A DNA stretch of 64,000 bases from Alteromonas lipotrueae (lineage in GTDB: Bacteria; Pseudomonadota; Gammaproteobacteria; Enterobacterales; Alteromonadaceae), in contig NZ_JAESDI010000009.1 in assembly GCF_019249215.1 (NCBI RefSeq), positions 1 through 64,000 of the forward strand, read 5' to 3'. Below the pieces are notes generated by a model, which saw only the letters and a list, made by a program, of their open reading frames with translations, made no database searches and had not been told where the DNA came from. Numbering within the stretch: the first letter of the stretch is position 1; the number at the start of each line of letters is the position of its first letter. This document shows, in pieces, positions 56,059 to 64,000 of the stretch. A program made the translations under genes and the position numbers.

Positions 56059-58305
56059 ATGAGAACACATAAACTAGCCTCTTTGGCGCTTGCAGTTAGT
56101 GCAGCGTTCAGTACTTCAATCGTTGCTCAAGAAGCAGAAACAATACAAAAAAAAGAAACTGCCCTTGAACAAATTACCGTAACAGCGCAAAAACGTACCC
56201 AGTCAATACAGGAAGTGCCTATTTCTGTAGCGACCCTAAGTGGCGAGAAATTCGAAAGCTTATTTTCAGGTGGTGAAGACATTCTTGCATTGGCCGTTCG
56301 TGTGCCTGGGCTTTACGCTGAATCGTCAAACGGTCGCGTAGCTCCACGTTTCTATATTCGTGGCCTAGGTAACACTGACTTTGATTTAGCTGCCTCACAG
56401 CCTGTTTCTATTATCATGGACGAAGTGGTAATGGAAAATGTGGTACTAAAAAGCTTCCCACTTTTTGATGTGCAACAAGTTGAAGTTTTACGTGGCCCAC
56501 AAGGCACCTTGTTTGGCCGTAACACTACAGCAGGTATCATTAAGTTCGATACAGTAAAACCTACACAAGATTTAGAAGGTTACGCTAAAGCCGGTTTTGG
56601 CTCTTATGGCACTATGAACTTTGAAGGCGCTGTAGGCGGCGGTTTAACTGACGAGCTATCTGCCCGTTTGTCTGTACTTTCACAAGAGCGTGACGATTAC
56701 ATCGACAATGCTGCAACAGGCCAAAAAGATGCGCTTGGTGGCTTTGACGAGAAAGCATACCGCTTACAGCTTCTTTGGGAACCGTCTGACGACTTCTCTG
56801 CATTGTTAAATGTGCACGGCCGTGAATTAGAAGGCACAGCCTCTATCTTCCGTGGCAACGTTTTCAATAAAGGCGAAAATGGCCTAAATGCAAGTTACGA
56901 TCGTGACACCGTAAGCTATGACAGTGACCTATTAGGCACAGGTGCTGATAACAACCCTCAAGAATATGACGGTTTTGGTACTTCATTAAAACTTGAATAC
57001 GACATGGATGACGTAACCTTCACGTCTATTTCTGCAATAGAAACGGCTGACGGTTACAGCTTAGGTGACGTAGACGGTGATAGCATTGCGAGCCAAAACT
57101 TCGTTACCCAAGATAAGTTAAACGACCTAGAGCAATACACACAAGAATTCCGCCTTTCAAGCAACACTACAGATGCTATGAACTGGCAGGTAGGTGCGTT
57201 CTATTACGACGCGTCTTTCAATGTAACCAGTGTTGATGGTTTCTTCGGTGCAACAACCGTATTCCATGACAACAAAACCTGGGCATTGTTTGGACAGACT
57301 TCTTACCAAGTTAACGAGAAGCTAAATATTACTGGTGGCCTTCGCTACACTCACGATGACAAATCGCTTATTGTTGGTGAACAAAACGTTGATGGCTTCG
57401 CGGTACTTATCGGTTTTGCTAGCGTACAAGAATATGATGATATTCACGTAGACGACGGTCAAATGAGCTATGAGCTTAGCGCCAACTATCGTGTTACTGA
57501 CGATATGTCAGTATTTGCTCGATATGCTAACGGCTTTCGCGCGCAAACCATTCAAGGCCGCGATGTAGCCTTTGAAGGATCTCCTTCTGTAGCTGAAGCA
57601 GAAACCATTAACTCATTTGAAGTAGGCGTTAAGTCTGACTTGCTAGATGATACTTTGCGCTTAAATGCTGCTGCTTTCTACTATACAGTAGACGACATGC
57701 AGTTCTCCGCCATTGGTGGTGGTAACAACTTTACGGCACTGGTAAATGCCGACAAAGGGGAAGCCTACGGGTTTGAAGTTGATGCCCAATGGCTAGCGAC
57801 AGACGAACTTACTTTCACTGCTGGTTATAGTTATAACCACACAGAAATAAAAGACGATACATTAACTGTTGCACCTTGTGGTACAAGTGCTGATGCAGAC
57901 TTCACAGGTTACTGCACAGTATTAGATCCTCGCGCCGATGGCTTCTCAGCATCAATTGATGGTAACCCATTCCCTCAAGCGCCAGAATCAATCTTTAACT
58001 TTACCGCACGTTACACAGTACCAATGGGTGACGACGGCGAATTCTTTATCTTCACTGATTGGGCTTTCCAAGGCGAAACTAACCTCTTCCTTTACGAAGC
58101 GGTTGAATTTACGACTGATGACAACTTTGAAGGCGGTTTACGTATTGGTTACGAAAACTTCGAACATAACTACACAGTAGCCTTGTTTGGTCGTAACATT
58201 ACCGATGAAGATAACGTTAAAGGTGCAATCGACTTCGCAAACCTTACCGGTATTGTGAACGAACCACGTATTCTTGGTGTTGAAGTGAAATACTCTTTCT
58301 ACTAA
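56059..58305 (+). CDS. TonB-dependent receptor
   Basis: The product is 748 residues with a signal peptide (LASLALAVSAAFSTSIVAQE). The plug domain shows a TonB-box-like LEQITVTAQKRTQSIQEVPI, RFYIRGLGNTDFDL and VEVLRGPQGTLFGRNTTAGI. The beta-barrel covers the rest, ends in EPRILGVEVKYSFY with the aromatic C-terminal residue of outer-membrane proteins. This subtype (proteobacterial TonB receptor with QEVPISV) is often used for plant or aromatic compounds rather than iron, but the ligand is unknown. It follows the AraC regulator by 122 bases in the same direction. Confidence 0.92.
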   Translation: MRTHKLASLALAVSAAFSTSIVAQEAETIQKKETALEQITVTAQKRTQSIQEVPISVATLSGEKFESLFSGGEDILALAVRVPGLYAESSNGRVAPRFYIRGLGNTDFDLAASQPVSIIMDEVVMENVVLKSFPLFDVQQVEVLRGPQGTLFGRNTTAGIIKFDTVKPTQDLEGYAKAGFGSYGTMNFEGAVGGGLTDELSARLSVLSQERDDYIDNAATGQKDALGGFDEKAYRLQLLWEPSDDFSALLNVHGRELEGTASIFRGNVFNKGENGLNASYDRDTVSYDSDLLGTGADNNPQEYDGFGTSLKLEYDMDDVTFTSISAIETADGYSLGDVDGDSIASQNFVTQDKLNDLEQYTQEFRLSSNTTDAMNWQVGAFYYDASFNVTSVDGFFGATTVFHDNKTWALFGQTSYQVNEKLNITGGLRYTHDDKSLIVGEQNVDGFAVLIGFASVQEYDDIHVDDGQMSYELSANYRVTDDMSVFARYANGFRAQTIQGRDVAFEGSPSVAEAETINSFEVGVKSDLLDDTLRLNAAAFYYTVDDMQFSAIGGGNNFTALVNADKGEAYGFEVDAQWLATDELTFTAGYSYNHTEIKDDTLTVAPCGTSADADFTGYCTVLDPRADGFSASIDGNPFPQAPESIFNFTARYTVPMGDDGEFFIFTDWAFQGETNLFLYEAVEFTTDDNFEGGLRIGYENFEHNYTVALFGRNITDEDNVKGAIDFANLTGIVNEPRILGVEVKYSFY

Positions 58306-58325
58306 GCGCAATGTTGATATAGCTT

Positions 58326-58352
58326 AAAAGTGCAGCCCTATTCTGCACTTTT
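58326..58352 (+). terminator. Terminator of the TonB receptor gene
   Basis: Stem AAAAGTGCAG/CTGCACTTTT, loop CCCTATT. Confidence 0.9.
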
Positions 58353-58395
58353 ACTTTAAGCCTTATCACATTCCGTTTTTAAGATTGATAAATTT

Positions 58396-58436
58396 AAAAA
58401 AGCGAAGGTGTCGTTCTACCGCCCCTTCGCTTTTTT
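58396..58436. terminator. Second hairpin, terminator-like
   Basis: Stem AAAAAAGCGAAGG/CCTTCGCTTTTTT with a 15-base loop. Near-symmetric A- and T-runs allow function on both strands. The rest of the gap up to 58624 holds no gene I can support. Confidence 0.85.
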
Positions 58437-58624
58437 GTTCTCTACTTTTACCTTGGGCCTTCTAACCTTGGCAATTTATCCTTGCCTGCTTGGCCATGTG
58501 CTCGTAGGCATTTGTTTTTTGGTGACTGTCTTTTAGGTAATCTTCTTTAGGTGATCATCTTTACGTACTTGCCACTTACTCTAGGCTTTCATGCTTATGG
58601 CTTACACTTCATCTGCATAAGTGA

Positions 58625-59035
58625 TTAGGCCGCAAATTGCTCGGTATGCACCCACTCACTTTCCTGCTGTAGCCTTCCTTGTTGTTGCCTTCCTTGCAAT
58701 ACTCTTTCTTGCAAGAGCATACGCTGCAACTTACGGCAAACATTCACCATCCGAGACATCTTGGTAAAATAAACCTGCTCTATTAATTCGCCTTTTTCAT
58801 TAAACATGAAACTGGCTAACTTGCAGTTTTTGTAGGGCAGATAAAAGTGGTGGACTGTAAATCGACGAGACACAGGCGCGCCCATGACTTTTTGATACAT
58901 ACAAAAAGGCAACGAGTCCGCCCGTTTATCACCGCCAAATAAATGCGTTAAGCGCTGGAACTTATCTTGCCCTGGCGAAGATAATATTCCGAACTTTTCA
59001 ATAAGTTGATCAACTGCTTTAACACCTGTAGTCAT
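58625..59035 (-). CDS. Hypothetical protein (136 aa)
   Basis: The ATG at 59035 follows AGGTG six bases upstream; a GTG at 59044 in frame overlaps that site. The sequence starts MTTGVKAVDQLIEKFGILSS and has FQRLTHLFGGDKRADSLPFC, YLPYKNCKLASFMFNEKGEL, then a basic, Gln/Arg-rich tail (LLQERVLQGRQQQGRLQQES). I do not recognise the family. There is no signal peptide or membrane segment. It has a terminator-bounded position before the RND genes but is probably its own unit. Confidence 0.65.
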   Translation of the reverse strand: MTTGVKAVDQLIEKFGILSSPGQDKFQRLTHLFGGDKRADSLPFCMYQKVMGAPVSRRFTVHHFYLPYKNCKLASFMFNEKGELIEQVYFTKMSRMVNVCRKLQRMLLQERVLQGRQQQGRLQQESEWVHTEQFAA

Positions 59036-59095
59036 CGCGTTCACCTATTCACTGTTTATTTATACAGTATATAGCTAATCGTACAAAATGCAAAC

Positions 59096-59132
59096 AAAAA
59101 CACCGCATTGGCAAACCAATGCGGTGTTTTTA
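59096..59132. terminator. Bidirectional terminator behind the RND operon
   Basis: Stem AACACCGCATTGG/CCAATGCGGTGTT with loop CAAA, A- and T-runs. Confidence 0.94.
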
Positions 59133-59181
59133 TAATCCGATTAACGAACTAGGCGGGAGTTTTTCTGTTCATTAACCCGTG

Positions 59182-62100
59182 TTAGTGCTGCTCTATCGAT
59201 GCCGAACCAACAGACTCAGTATGCTTTCTACCTTTAAATACATTTTTAATGTCATTTAATATGAGGTACAAGGCAGGTACTAGTAGTAAGGTAATAATCG
59301 TGGCAAACAAAATACCGAAGGCCAATGAAATTGCCATAGGAATAACAATTTGGGCCTGTAGGCTTCGCTCAAATACAATTGGCATTAGCCCCATAAAGGT
59401 GGTTAACGACGTTAATATAATTGCGCGGAAACGCTGCGTACCAGCACTAATTGCTGCGCGCATTAATGAATGGCCTTCTTGGCGTGCTCGGTTAACAAAG
59501 TCCACCATAATCAAGCTGTCGTTAACGACAACCCCTGATAACGCAATAATGCCGCAAATCGACAGTACACTTACCGCCATGCCTAATACTAAATGCCCAA
59601 TAATAGCGCCTACCACACCAAATGGTATGACTGACATGATGATAAACGGTTGGCTGTAAGATTTAAGGGGTATAGCCAATAGCGCGTAAATCGCAAATAA
59701 GGCAAATAATAAGCCCTGCGCCAAACTCATCATTGCATCAGCTTGTTCTTTTGCATTTCCTTGTAACTGGAAATCCACTTTAGGATAGCGTGCTAACAAA
59801 TCAGGCATAACAGATTCGATAACCTCACCTGTAATTTCAGACGGATCCATCAACGCCTTGTCAACTACGGCGGTGACAGTAACAGAGCGGCTGCCATCTA
59901 CACGAATGATAGAATCGAAGCCTTCGCCCACGGTAAAGCTAGCCACTTGCTGGAAAGGTATCTCTTGGCCGTTAGGCGCACGAATACGCATATTTTCTAA
60001 GTGTTCAATAGAACTACGTTCTGCTCTTGGGTAACGCACCATGACTTTTATTTCTTCATCGTCACGTTGAATACGCTGAACTTCTGCGCCGTAAAAGCCA
60101 AAACGCACTTGCTGCCCTAGTTGTTGTAGCGTAATACCTAATGCGTCGGCTTGAGGTTTCAATGCTAATTGAATCTCTTCACTACCACCTGAGAACGTAT
60201 CATTAATATCGGTTACGCCGTCGTAGCCTGACAAGATACTTTTTAATTCATCACTTACGGCTCTTAAAGACGCAATATCACCAGAGCTAAATTCGAAGCT
60301 GAGATCAGCACCACCACCAGGGCCACCCGGAGCGCCAATACTGAATGTCTTAACACCTGGAATTTCAGACATTTCATCGCGCCACAGCTGATGAATTTCA
60401 TAATCGGCCATGGTACGTGTTTCACCTTTGGTCAGTTCGGCAAATACCTCCCCACCCAAGTCACCGTTATCAAAGGCCATGGAGTGTTTAATTACGCCTT
60501 CACCGGTATCGCCACGTACTTTTTCATCCATACGCATCATGCCTTCACGTAACGCAGTAAGCACTTCGTCCCGCTGTTTTAGCGAAGAGCCTGGCTCTAG
60601 TTCGAAACTTGCAAACATGAAGTCGCTAGGAATACTGGGGAAGAAAACAAATCGAACAATGCCGCCGCCAAATAAGCCAATAGTCAGAATTAGCATGGCT
60701 AAAAAAACCGATACCGTGGTGTAACGATTGCGTATTGTCTTTTCTAAAAATGGTGCGTAAACATTGTGAATAAAGCGCTTAATACCTTCACTAAAAAAGT
60801 CTCTAAACTTTTGCAGTTTGTTGGCCTTAGCTGGGTCGTAAGGTTTTAGTTTCATATGCACTAAATGTGCAGGGAGAATAAGCTTCGATTCAATAAGTGA
60901 AAACACTAAGCAAATGATCACCACAAGCCCTATGGTTTTCCAAATGACGCCAAAGGGCCCAGATACCATTAACATAGGTGAGAATGCCGCTATGGTAGTA
61001 AGTACACCAAAGGTGGCAGGCATAGCCACTTTCTTAACGCCTGCAATCACATTTTCGGTACTGTGCCCTTTTTGATCAATTTCGGAATAGGCCGACTCCC
61101 CCATAATAATGGCATCGTCCACCACTATTCCAAGCACAAGAATAAAGGCAAATAAACTCAGCATATTGATAGACACACCAAGCATATCAATAGGCATAAC
61201 TAACAACGTACCTAGAAAACAAACCGGCAGGCCAACGATAACCCAAAACGCGAGCTTTATTCTCAAGAACAACGACAGTACTAAGAACACCAACAGGCCA
61301 CCAAAGAACATATTTTCAAGCATCATGTTCAATCTATCCGCTAGATAAAACGAACTATCTCCCCATGTGTCAGCGGAAATATGGGCTGGAAAATCCTTCT
61401 TTTTCTCATCGATGTAGCCGTTGACTTGTTCGGATATTTCTAATGCATTTTGATCACCCACCGCTTGCACGCGAAGGCTAACCGCTGGTTTTCCATCGAA
61501 TAATGCATATTGGTTGTTTTCAATAAAGCCATCATTAATGTAAGCAACATCGCCTAACGTAACTCGGGTACCGTCGGCATTGGTGACTAACACTATTTGA
61601 GAGAAATCCCAGCCAGTGTAAGCCTGCCCTTTCGTTCTAAGCAGAATGTCGCCATTTTCTGTGCGAATAGACCCACCAGGTAAATCAATACTCGACTGAC
61701 TTAAACGACTGACCGCATCTGCAAAGGTCAGGTTGTATTTTTGTAGGTCTACCTCAGACAATTCAACCGATATTTCGTAGTCTCTAGCCCCAACAACTTG
61801 CACGCTTGAAATACCTGGAAGATTGGCGACATCATCACGAATATCTTTAGCAAACTCTTTTAGTTCACGTTCGCTAGCATCGCCAAACACAGATATCCAA
61901 ATAACGTCTTGCTGAATTTTTTGACGATAGATAACCGGCTTTTCTGTATCGGCTGGAAAAAGAGGGATAGCATCAACTTGCACCTTCACTTCATCGAGTA
62001 AAGATTGAATGTCGTAATCTTCTTCAACTTGAATACTGACCGTACCCATCCCCTCTACCGCGGTAGAGGTAACTTGTTTAATCCCTTCTAGATTTTTAAT

Positions 62101-62331
62101 CGACTCTTCTATTTTTAGGATCACGCCCTCTTCTACTTCTTGAGGCGCAGCACCTAAATACGGCACGCGAACGTTGATGATATCTATTTCAAAACTAGGG
62201 AAAACTTGTTTTTGTATACTAAAAGCACCAAATAGCCCGCCAACTATTAGCAGCCACATCAACAAGTTTGCCGCAACATTGTTGCGCGCAAACCAAGCAA
62301 TTAACCCTTTTTGCGTATCAATTTGACTCAT
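59182..62331 (-). CDS. RND efflux transporter, inner-membrane permease
   Basis: The product is 1049 residues with 12 expected membrane segments. TM1 is VAANLLMWLLIVGGLFGAFS; the porter domain starts with FPSFEIDIINVRVPYLGAAP; TM4 carries the paired aspartates in LVLGIVVDDAIIMGESAYSE, needed for proton relay; later FALFAIYALLAIPLKSYSQP and SGVVVNDSLIMVDFVNRARQ. The family fits the AcrB/HAE-1 superfamily, in the branch near heavy-metal/unknown-substrate pumps. It is coupled to the upstream membrane-fusion gene (TAATG). No outer-membrane channel gene follows, so it likely uses a TolC made elsewhere. Confidence 0.93.
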   Translation of the reverse strand: MSQIDTQKGLIAWFARNNVAANLLMWLLIVGGLFGAFSIQKQVFPSFEIDIINVRVPYLGAAPQEVEEGVILKIEESIKNLEGIKQVTSTAVEGMGTVSIQVEEDYDIQSLLDEVKVQVDAIPLFPADTEKPVIYRQKIQQDVIWISVFGDASERELKEFAKDIRDDVANLPGISSVQVVGARDYEISVELSEVDLQKYNLTFADAVSRLSQSSIDLPGGSIRTENGDILLRTKGQAYTGWDFSQIVLVTNADGTRVTLGDVAYINDGFIENNQYALFDGKPAVSLRVQAVGDQNALEISEQVNGYIDEKKKDFPAHISADTWGDSSFYLADRLNMMLENMFFGGLLVFLVLSLFLRIKLAFWVIVGLPVCFLGTLLVMPIDMLGVSINMLSLFAFILVLGIVVDDAIIMGESAYSEIDQKGHSTENVIAGVKKVAMPATFGVLTTIAAFSPMLMVSGPFGVIWKTIGLVVIICLVFSLIESKLILPAHLVHMKLKPYDPAKANKLQKFRDFFSEGIKRFIHNVYAPFLEKTIRNRYTTVSVFLAMLILTIGLFGGGIVRFVFFPSIPSDFMFASFELEPGSSLKQRDEVLTALREGMMRMDEKVRGDTGEGVIKHSMAFDNGDLGGEVFAELTKGETRTMADYEIHQLWRDEMSEIPGVKTFSIGAPGGPGGGADLSFEFSSGDIASLRAVSDELKSILSGYDGVTDINDTFSGGSEEIQLALKPQADALGITLQQLGQQVRFGFYGAEVQRIQRDDEEIKVMVRYPRAERSSIEHLENMRIRAPNGQEIPFQQVASFTVGEGFDSIIRVDGSRSVTVTAVVDKALMDPSEITGEVIESVMPDLLARYPKVDFQLQGNAKEQADAMMSLAQGLLFALFAIYALLAIPLKSYSQPFIIMSVIPFGVVGAIIGHLVLGMAVSVLSICGIIALSGVVVNDSLIMVDFVNRARQEGHSLMRAAISAGTQRFRAIILTSLTTFMGLMPIVFERSLQAQIVIPMAISLAFGILFATIITLLLVPALYLILNDIKNVFKGRKHTESVGSASIEQH

Positions 62332-63587
62332 TAGTTACCCCCAGAAGAAGCAGGGCTGCTTTCAGTAGCATCTTCTTTAACGCCTACTGATTGAGTGTCT
62401 TCCTCTTTATCGTTCTCTGCTTCTGGTGGCATAGCAAGCTCATCACCTGGCAGTCTTACTTTCATGCCATTGTAGGGATTCGGAACCGCACTGGTTACTA
62501 CCAGCGCGCCACTGTTTAAGCCGCCACCAATGAAAGCTTGTTCTGCTGTGGTACGTACTACGTCTACCGGTACAATTTCAATCTCGCGGTTATCGTTAAC
62601 GGTTAGCACTGTGTTATCAAGGCGCAATATCGAGCGCGGCAGCACGGTTAAGTTTTGCTTTTGATGAGACACAATTTCGGCCTGAACGAATTGGCCGAAG
62701 CGAAGTGGCGCATTGTCACCACCATTAAATTGATAAGGGTCTTTAACTTCAACCACAGCATAAAGTACGCGGCTGCCTGAATCCAAAATACCTTCAGAAC
62801 GAACTAACTTACCAGTCCAAGTTCTATTTTTACCGCCTACCGTCGCGTTTAATGTGACATCAGATTGATGGTTAGATTGGTTACCAATATTTACAAACAT
62901 CAAGTCTTTATCGGTTATAGGTAAACGTACCTCGGCGGTGTCAGTTGAGTAAACGGTGCTTACTGTGGCGCCTGCTGAAATAAATTGACCTAAATCGATG
63001 TTTCGCTCAACCACTATGCCATTGTATGGGGCTCTAATTTTGGTACGCTCAAGGTTACGCTTGGCACGCTCTAGTTTTGCTTCTGAGGCTTTAACATTCG
63101 CTTGCTCTTTGGCTAATTGAGGCTTACGCAAGCCAAGTTCAGGCGGCACAACACTGCTTACTGAACGCCATTCTTGTTCTGCTACTTTCCCTCTTGCGAG
63201 TTCTTCTTCAAGCGCAGCATGTGCTTGAGCTAGTTCAGCTTCGGCAAGCTTCACTTCAGTGCGGTAGTCATCTTGTTCAAGCGTAATTAGCACATCCCCT
63301 TTTTTGAACATGCCCCCAACAATAAATTTATCGGACAAACTAACTACTCGCCCACTGACTTGTGCGCTAAGCGATGTTTTATTACGAGGTACTACGTTGC
63401 CCTGAGAATCGACCACGAAGCTGACAGGTTCGTAACTCATTGATTTGGCATCAACAAGGAAAGCTTGCGTTTCAACGGGAATTTGCTCTGGCGGCTTACG
63501 TGAGGAAATCATAATTGCCGCAATTACAAACGCGACCAGTATGATGATAAGAGGAATACCGCTTTTTATCCAGATGGAGTTTTTCAT
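62331..63587 (-). CDS. RND efflux periplasmic adaptor (membrane fusion protein)
   Basis: The product is 418 residues. An N-terminal anchor (IPLIIILVAFVIAAIMI) leads to a barrel-sandwich half-motif (VVPRNKTSLSAQVSGRVVSL), an alpha-helical coiled coil (AQAHAALEEELARGKVAEQE to AKEQANVKASEAKLERAKRN), and the second half-motif RTKIRAPYNGIVVERNIDLG. The C-terminal tail is rich in Glu, Asp and Ser. This is the HlyD/AcrA adaptor that links the RND permease to an outer-membrane channel. First gene of the two-gene operon. Confidence 0.92.
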   Translation of the reverse strand: MKNSIWIKSGIPLIIILVAFVIAAIMISSRKPPEQIPVETQAFLVDAKSMSYEPVSFVVDSQGNVVPRNKTSLSAQVSGRVVSLSDKFIVGGMFKKGDVLITLEQDDYRTEVKLAEAELAQAHAALEEELARGKVAEQEWRSVSSVVPPELGLRKPQLAKEQANVKASEAKLERAKRNLERTKIRAPYNGIVVERNIDLGQFISAGATVSTVYSTDTAEVRLPITDKDLMFVNIGNQSNHQSDVTLNATVGGKNRTWTGKLVRSEGILDSGSRVLYAVVEVKDPYQFNGGDNAPLRFGQFVQAEIVSHQKQNLTVLPRSILRLDNTVLTVNDNREIEIVPVDVVRTTAEQAFIGGGLNSGALVVTSAVPNPYNGMKVRLPGDELAMPPEAENDKEEDTQSVGVKEDATESSPASSGGN

Positions 63588-63936
63588 TATTTTCCCTATA
63601 AAACGTAGTACTAAAGTTTAACCGATGAAGCGAGGCTCACCTACCTGCATAAGTGAAATTTGTCTGGCGAACAAAGGGTTAAAGCTATACGTGATTTATT
63701 ATTTTTTTATTGGTTCTAGTGTAATGTGTTTCGACGTGAAGCGCTTGTCTTCGTTTGTTAAAAATTGTGAATTATTGCGCTACTCACCGTAATATAAAAA
63801 AATCCGCACAGAATTTAAATGTAAGATTGCTAAATGAGTAATAATCGTTGATTATTTAAACACCTGCACACTCGCAGGAAAAGTTGCACTTATCGATGCA
63901 ACAACGAATTTGTTACGCTAAAAGGGATGACCTGTC
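63588..63936. other. Intergenic region between divergent genes
   Basis: 349 AT-rich bases between the divergent efflux operon and the last gene. No coding frame, repeat or terminator is evident. Promoters of both sides must lie here but none stands out. Confidence 0.5.
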
Positions 63937-64000
63937 ATGAGCCTAAAAAAGCAATACCTGAAATCTAAACCCGTTTGTAAAGTAACATTCCGCCTTTCAG
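63937..64000 (+). CDS. Isoamylase early-set-domain-like protein, 5' end only
   Basis: The ATG at 63937 with AGGGA upstream begins MSLKKQYLKSKPVCKVTFRL and runs off the window. This start is typical of short bacterial proteins made of a single isoamylase N-terminal (CBM48/AMPK1-CBM-like) domain that bind glycogen-type polymers. With only 21 residues visible the assignment is tentative. Confidence 0.55.
   Translation, partial: MSLKKQYLKSKPVCKVTFRLS

Noticed and set aside
59249-59659. 136-codon plus-strand frame inside the RND permease gene
   Set aside because: Shadow frame of a clearly conserved gene on the other strand.

Overview
The window reads as a chromosomal segment of a marine gammaproteobacterium, most likely Alteromonas or a close relative (inference). 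The evidence is moderate GC, a typical gammaproteobacterial core set (perM-bepA-arsC, hda next to purMN, fadE, cmoAB, cysK, moeA), and marine traits: glucosylglycerate metabolism, a TonB-dependent receptor, a rhombosortase-like protease and an RND efflux pair. No rRNA, tRNA or CRISPR array was seen.

Bases 1 to about 8635 are an accessory island. It opens with the 3' end of an Rhs gene whose C-terminal toxin domain is a class-3-type lipase, translationally coupled to an exported ankyrin-repeat protein that is probably its immunity partner. Next come a decayed IS3 fragment and a second, degenerate IS3-family element with intact terminal repeats (2687-4192), which cuts off the C terminus of a putative plasmid-type replication initiator. 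Behind that initiator lies a set of 17-bp iteron-like repeats. Small accessory genes follow: an HTH protein coupled to a possible cysteine-peptidase-fold protein, a lipoprotein, and two divergent HTH regulators with twin palindromic operators. The island ends inside bcp, of which only the last codons remain in frame (about 8637-8765).

Bases 8889-25044 are core genome: the AI-2E family permease perM, the M48 chaperone/protease bepA, a thioredoxin-like protein, an arsC-wrbA-DUF2069-metallopeptidase-like lipoprotein run, hda with a DUF2066 gene, the purMN-DUF3108 operon, fadE behind a FadR-like operator, a CAP-domain protein and an orphan NarL-type response regulator.

Bases 25221-42632 hold cmoA and cmoB (tRNA wobble uridine cmo5U34). 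They are followed by a four-gene operon (27146-31833) that encodes a complete glucosylglycerate cycle: glycerate kinase, phosphatase, synthase and phosphorylase. Then come moeA and a MATE exporter, and on the other strand a MocA-like nucleotidyltransferase, a CoxE-like VWA protein and a MoxR AAA ATPase. cysK, a small lipoprotein, gamma-glutamyltransferase, an enoyl-CoA hydratase and the rhombosortase complete this part.

Bases 42758-64000 carry an S9 peptidase lipoprotein, azoR, a PLP-dependent gamma-elimination/replacement enzyme, an acyltransferase, a TANGO2/NRDE protein, an aromatic aminotransferase and a DUF188 protein. A catabolic cluster follows (two SDRs and an acyl-CoA dehydrogenase), divergent from a GlxA-type AraC regulator. 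Last are a TonB-dependent receptor, an RND permease with its membrane-fusion protein, and the first codons of an isoamylase-N-like gene cut by the window edge. Most operons end in clear Rho-independent terminators.
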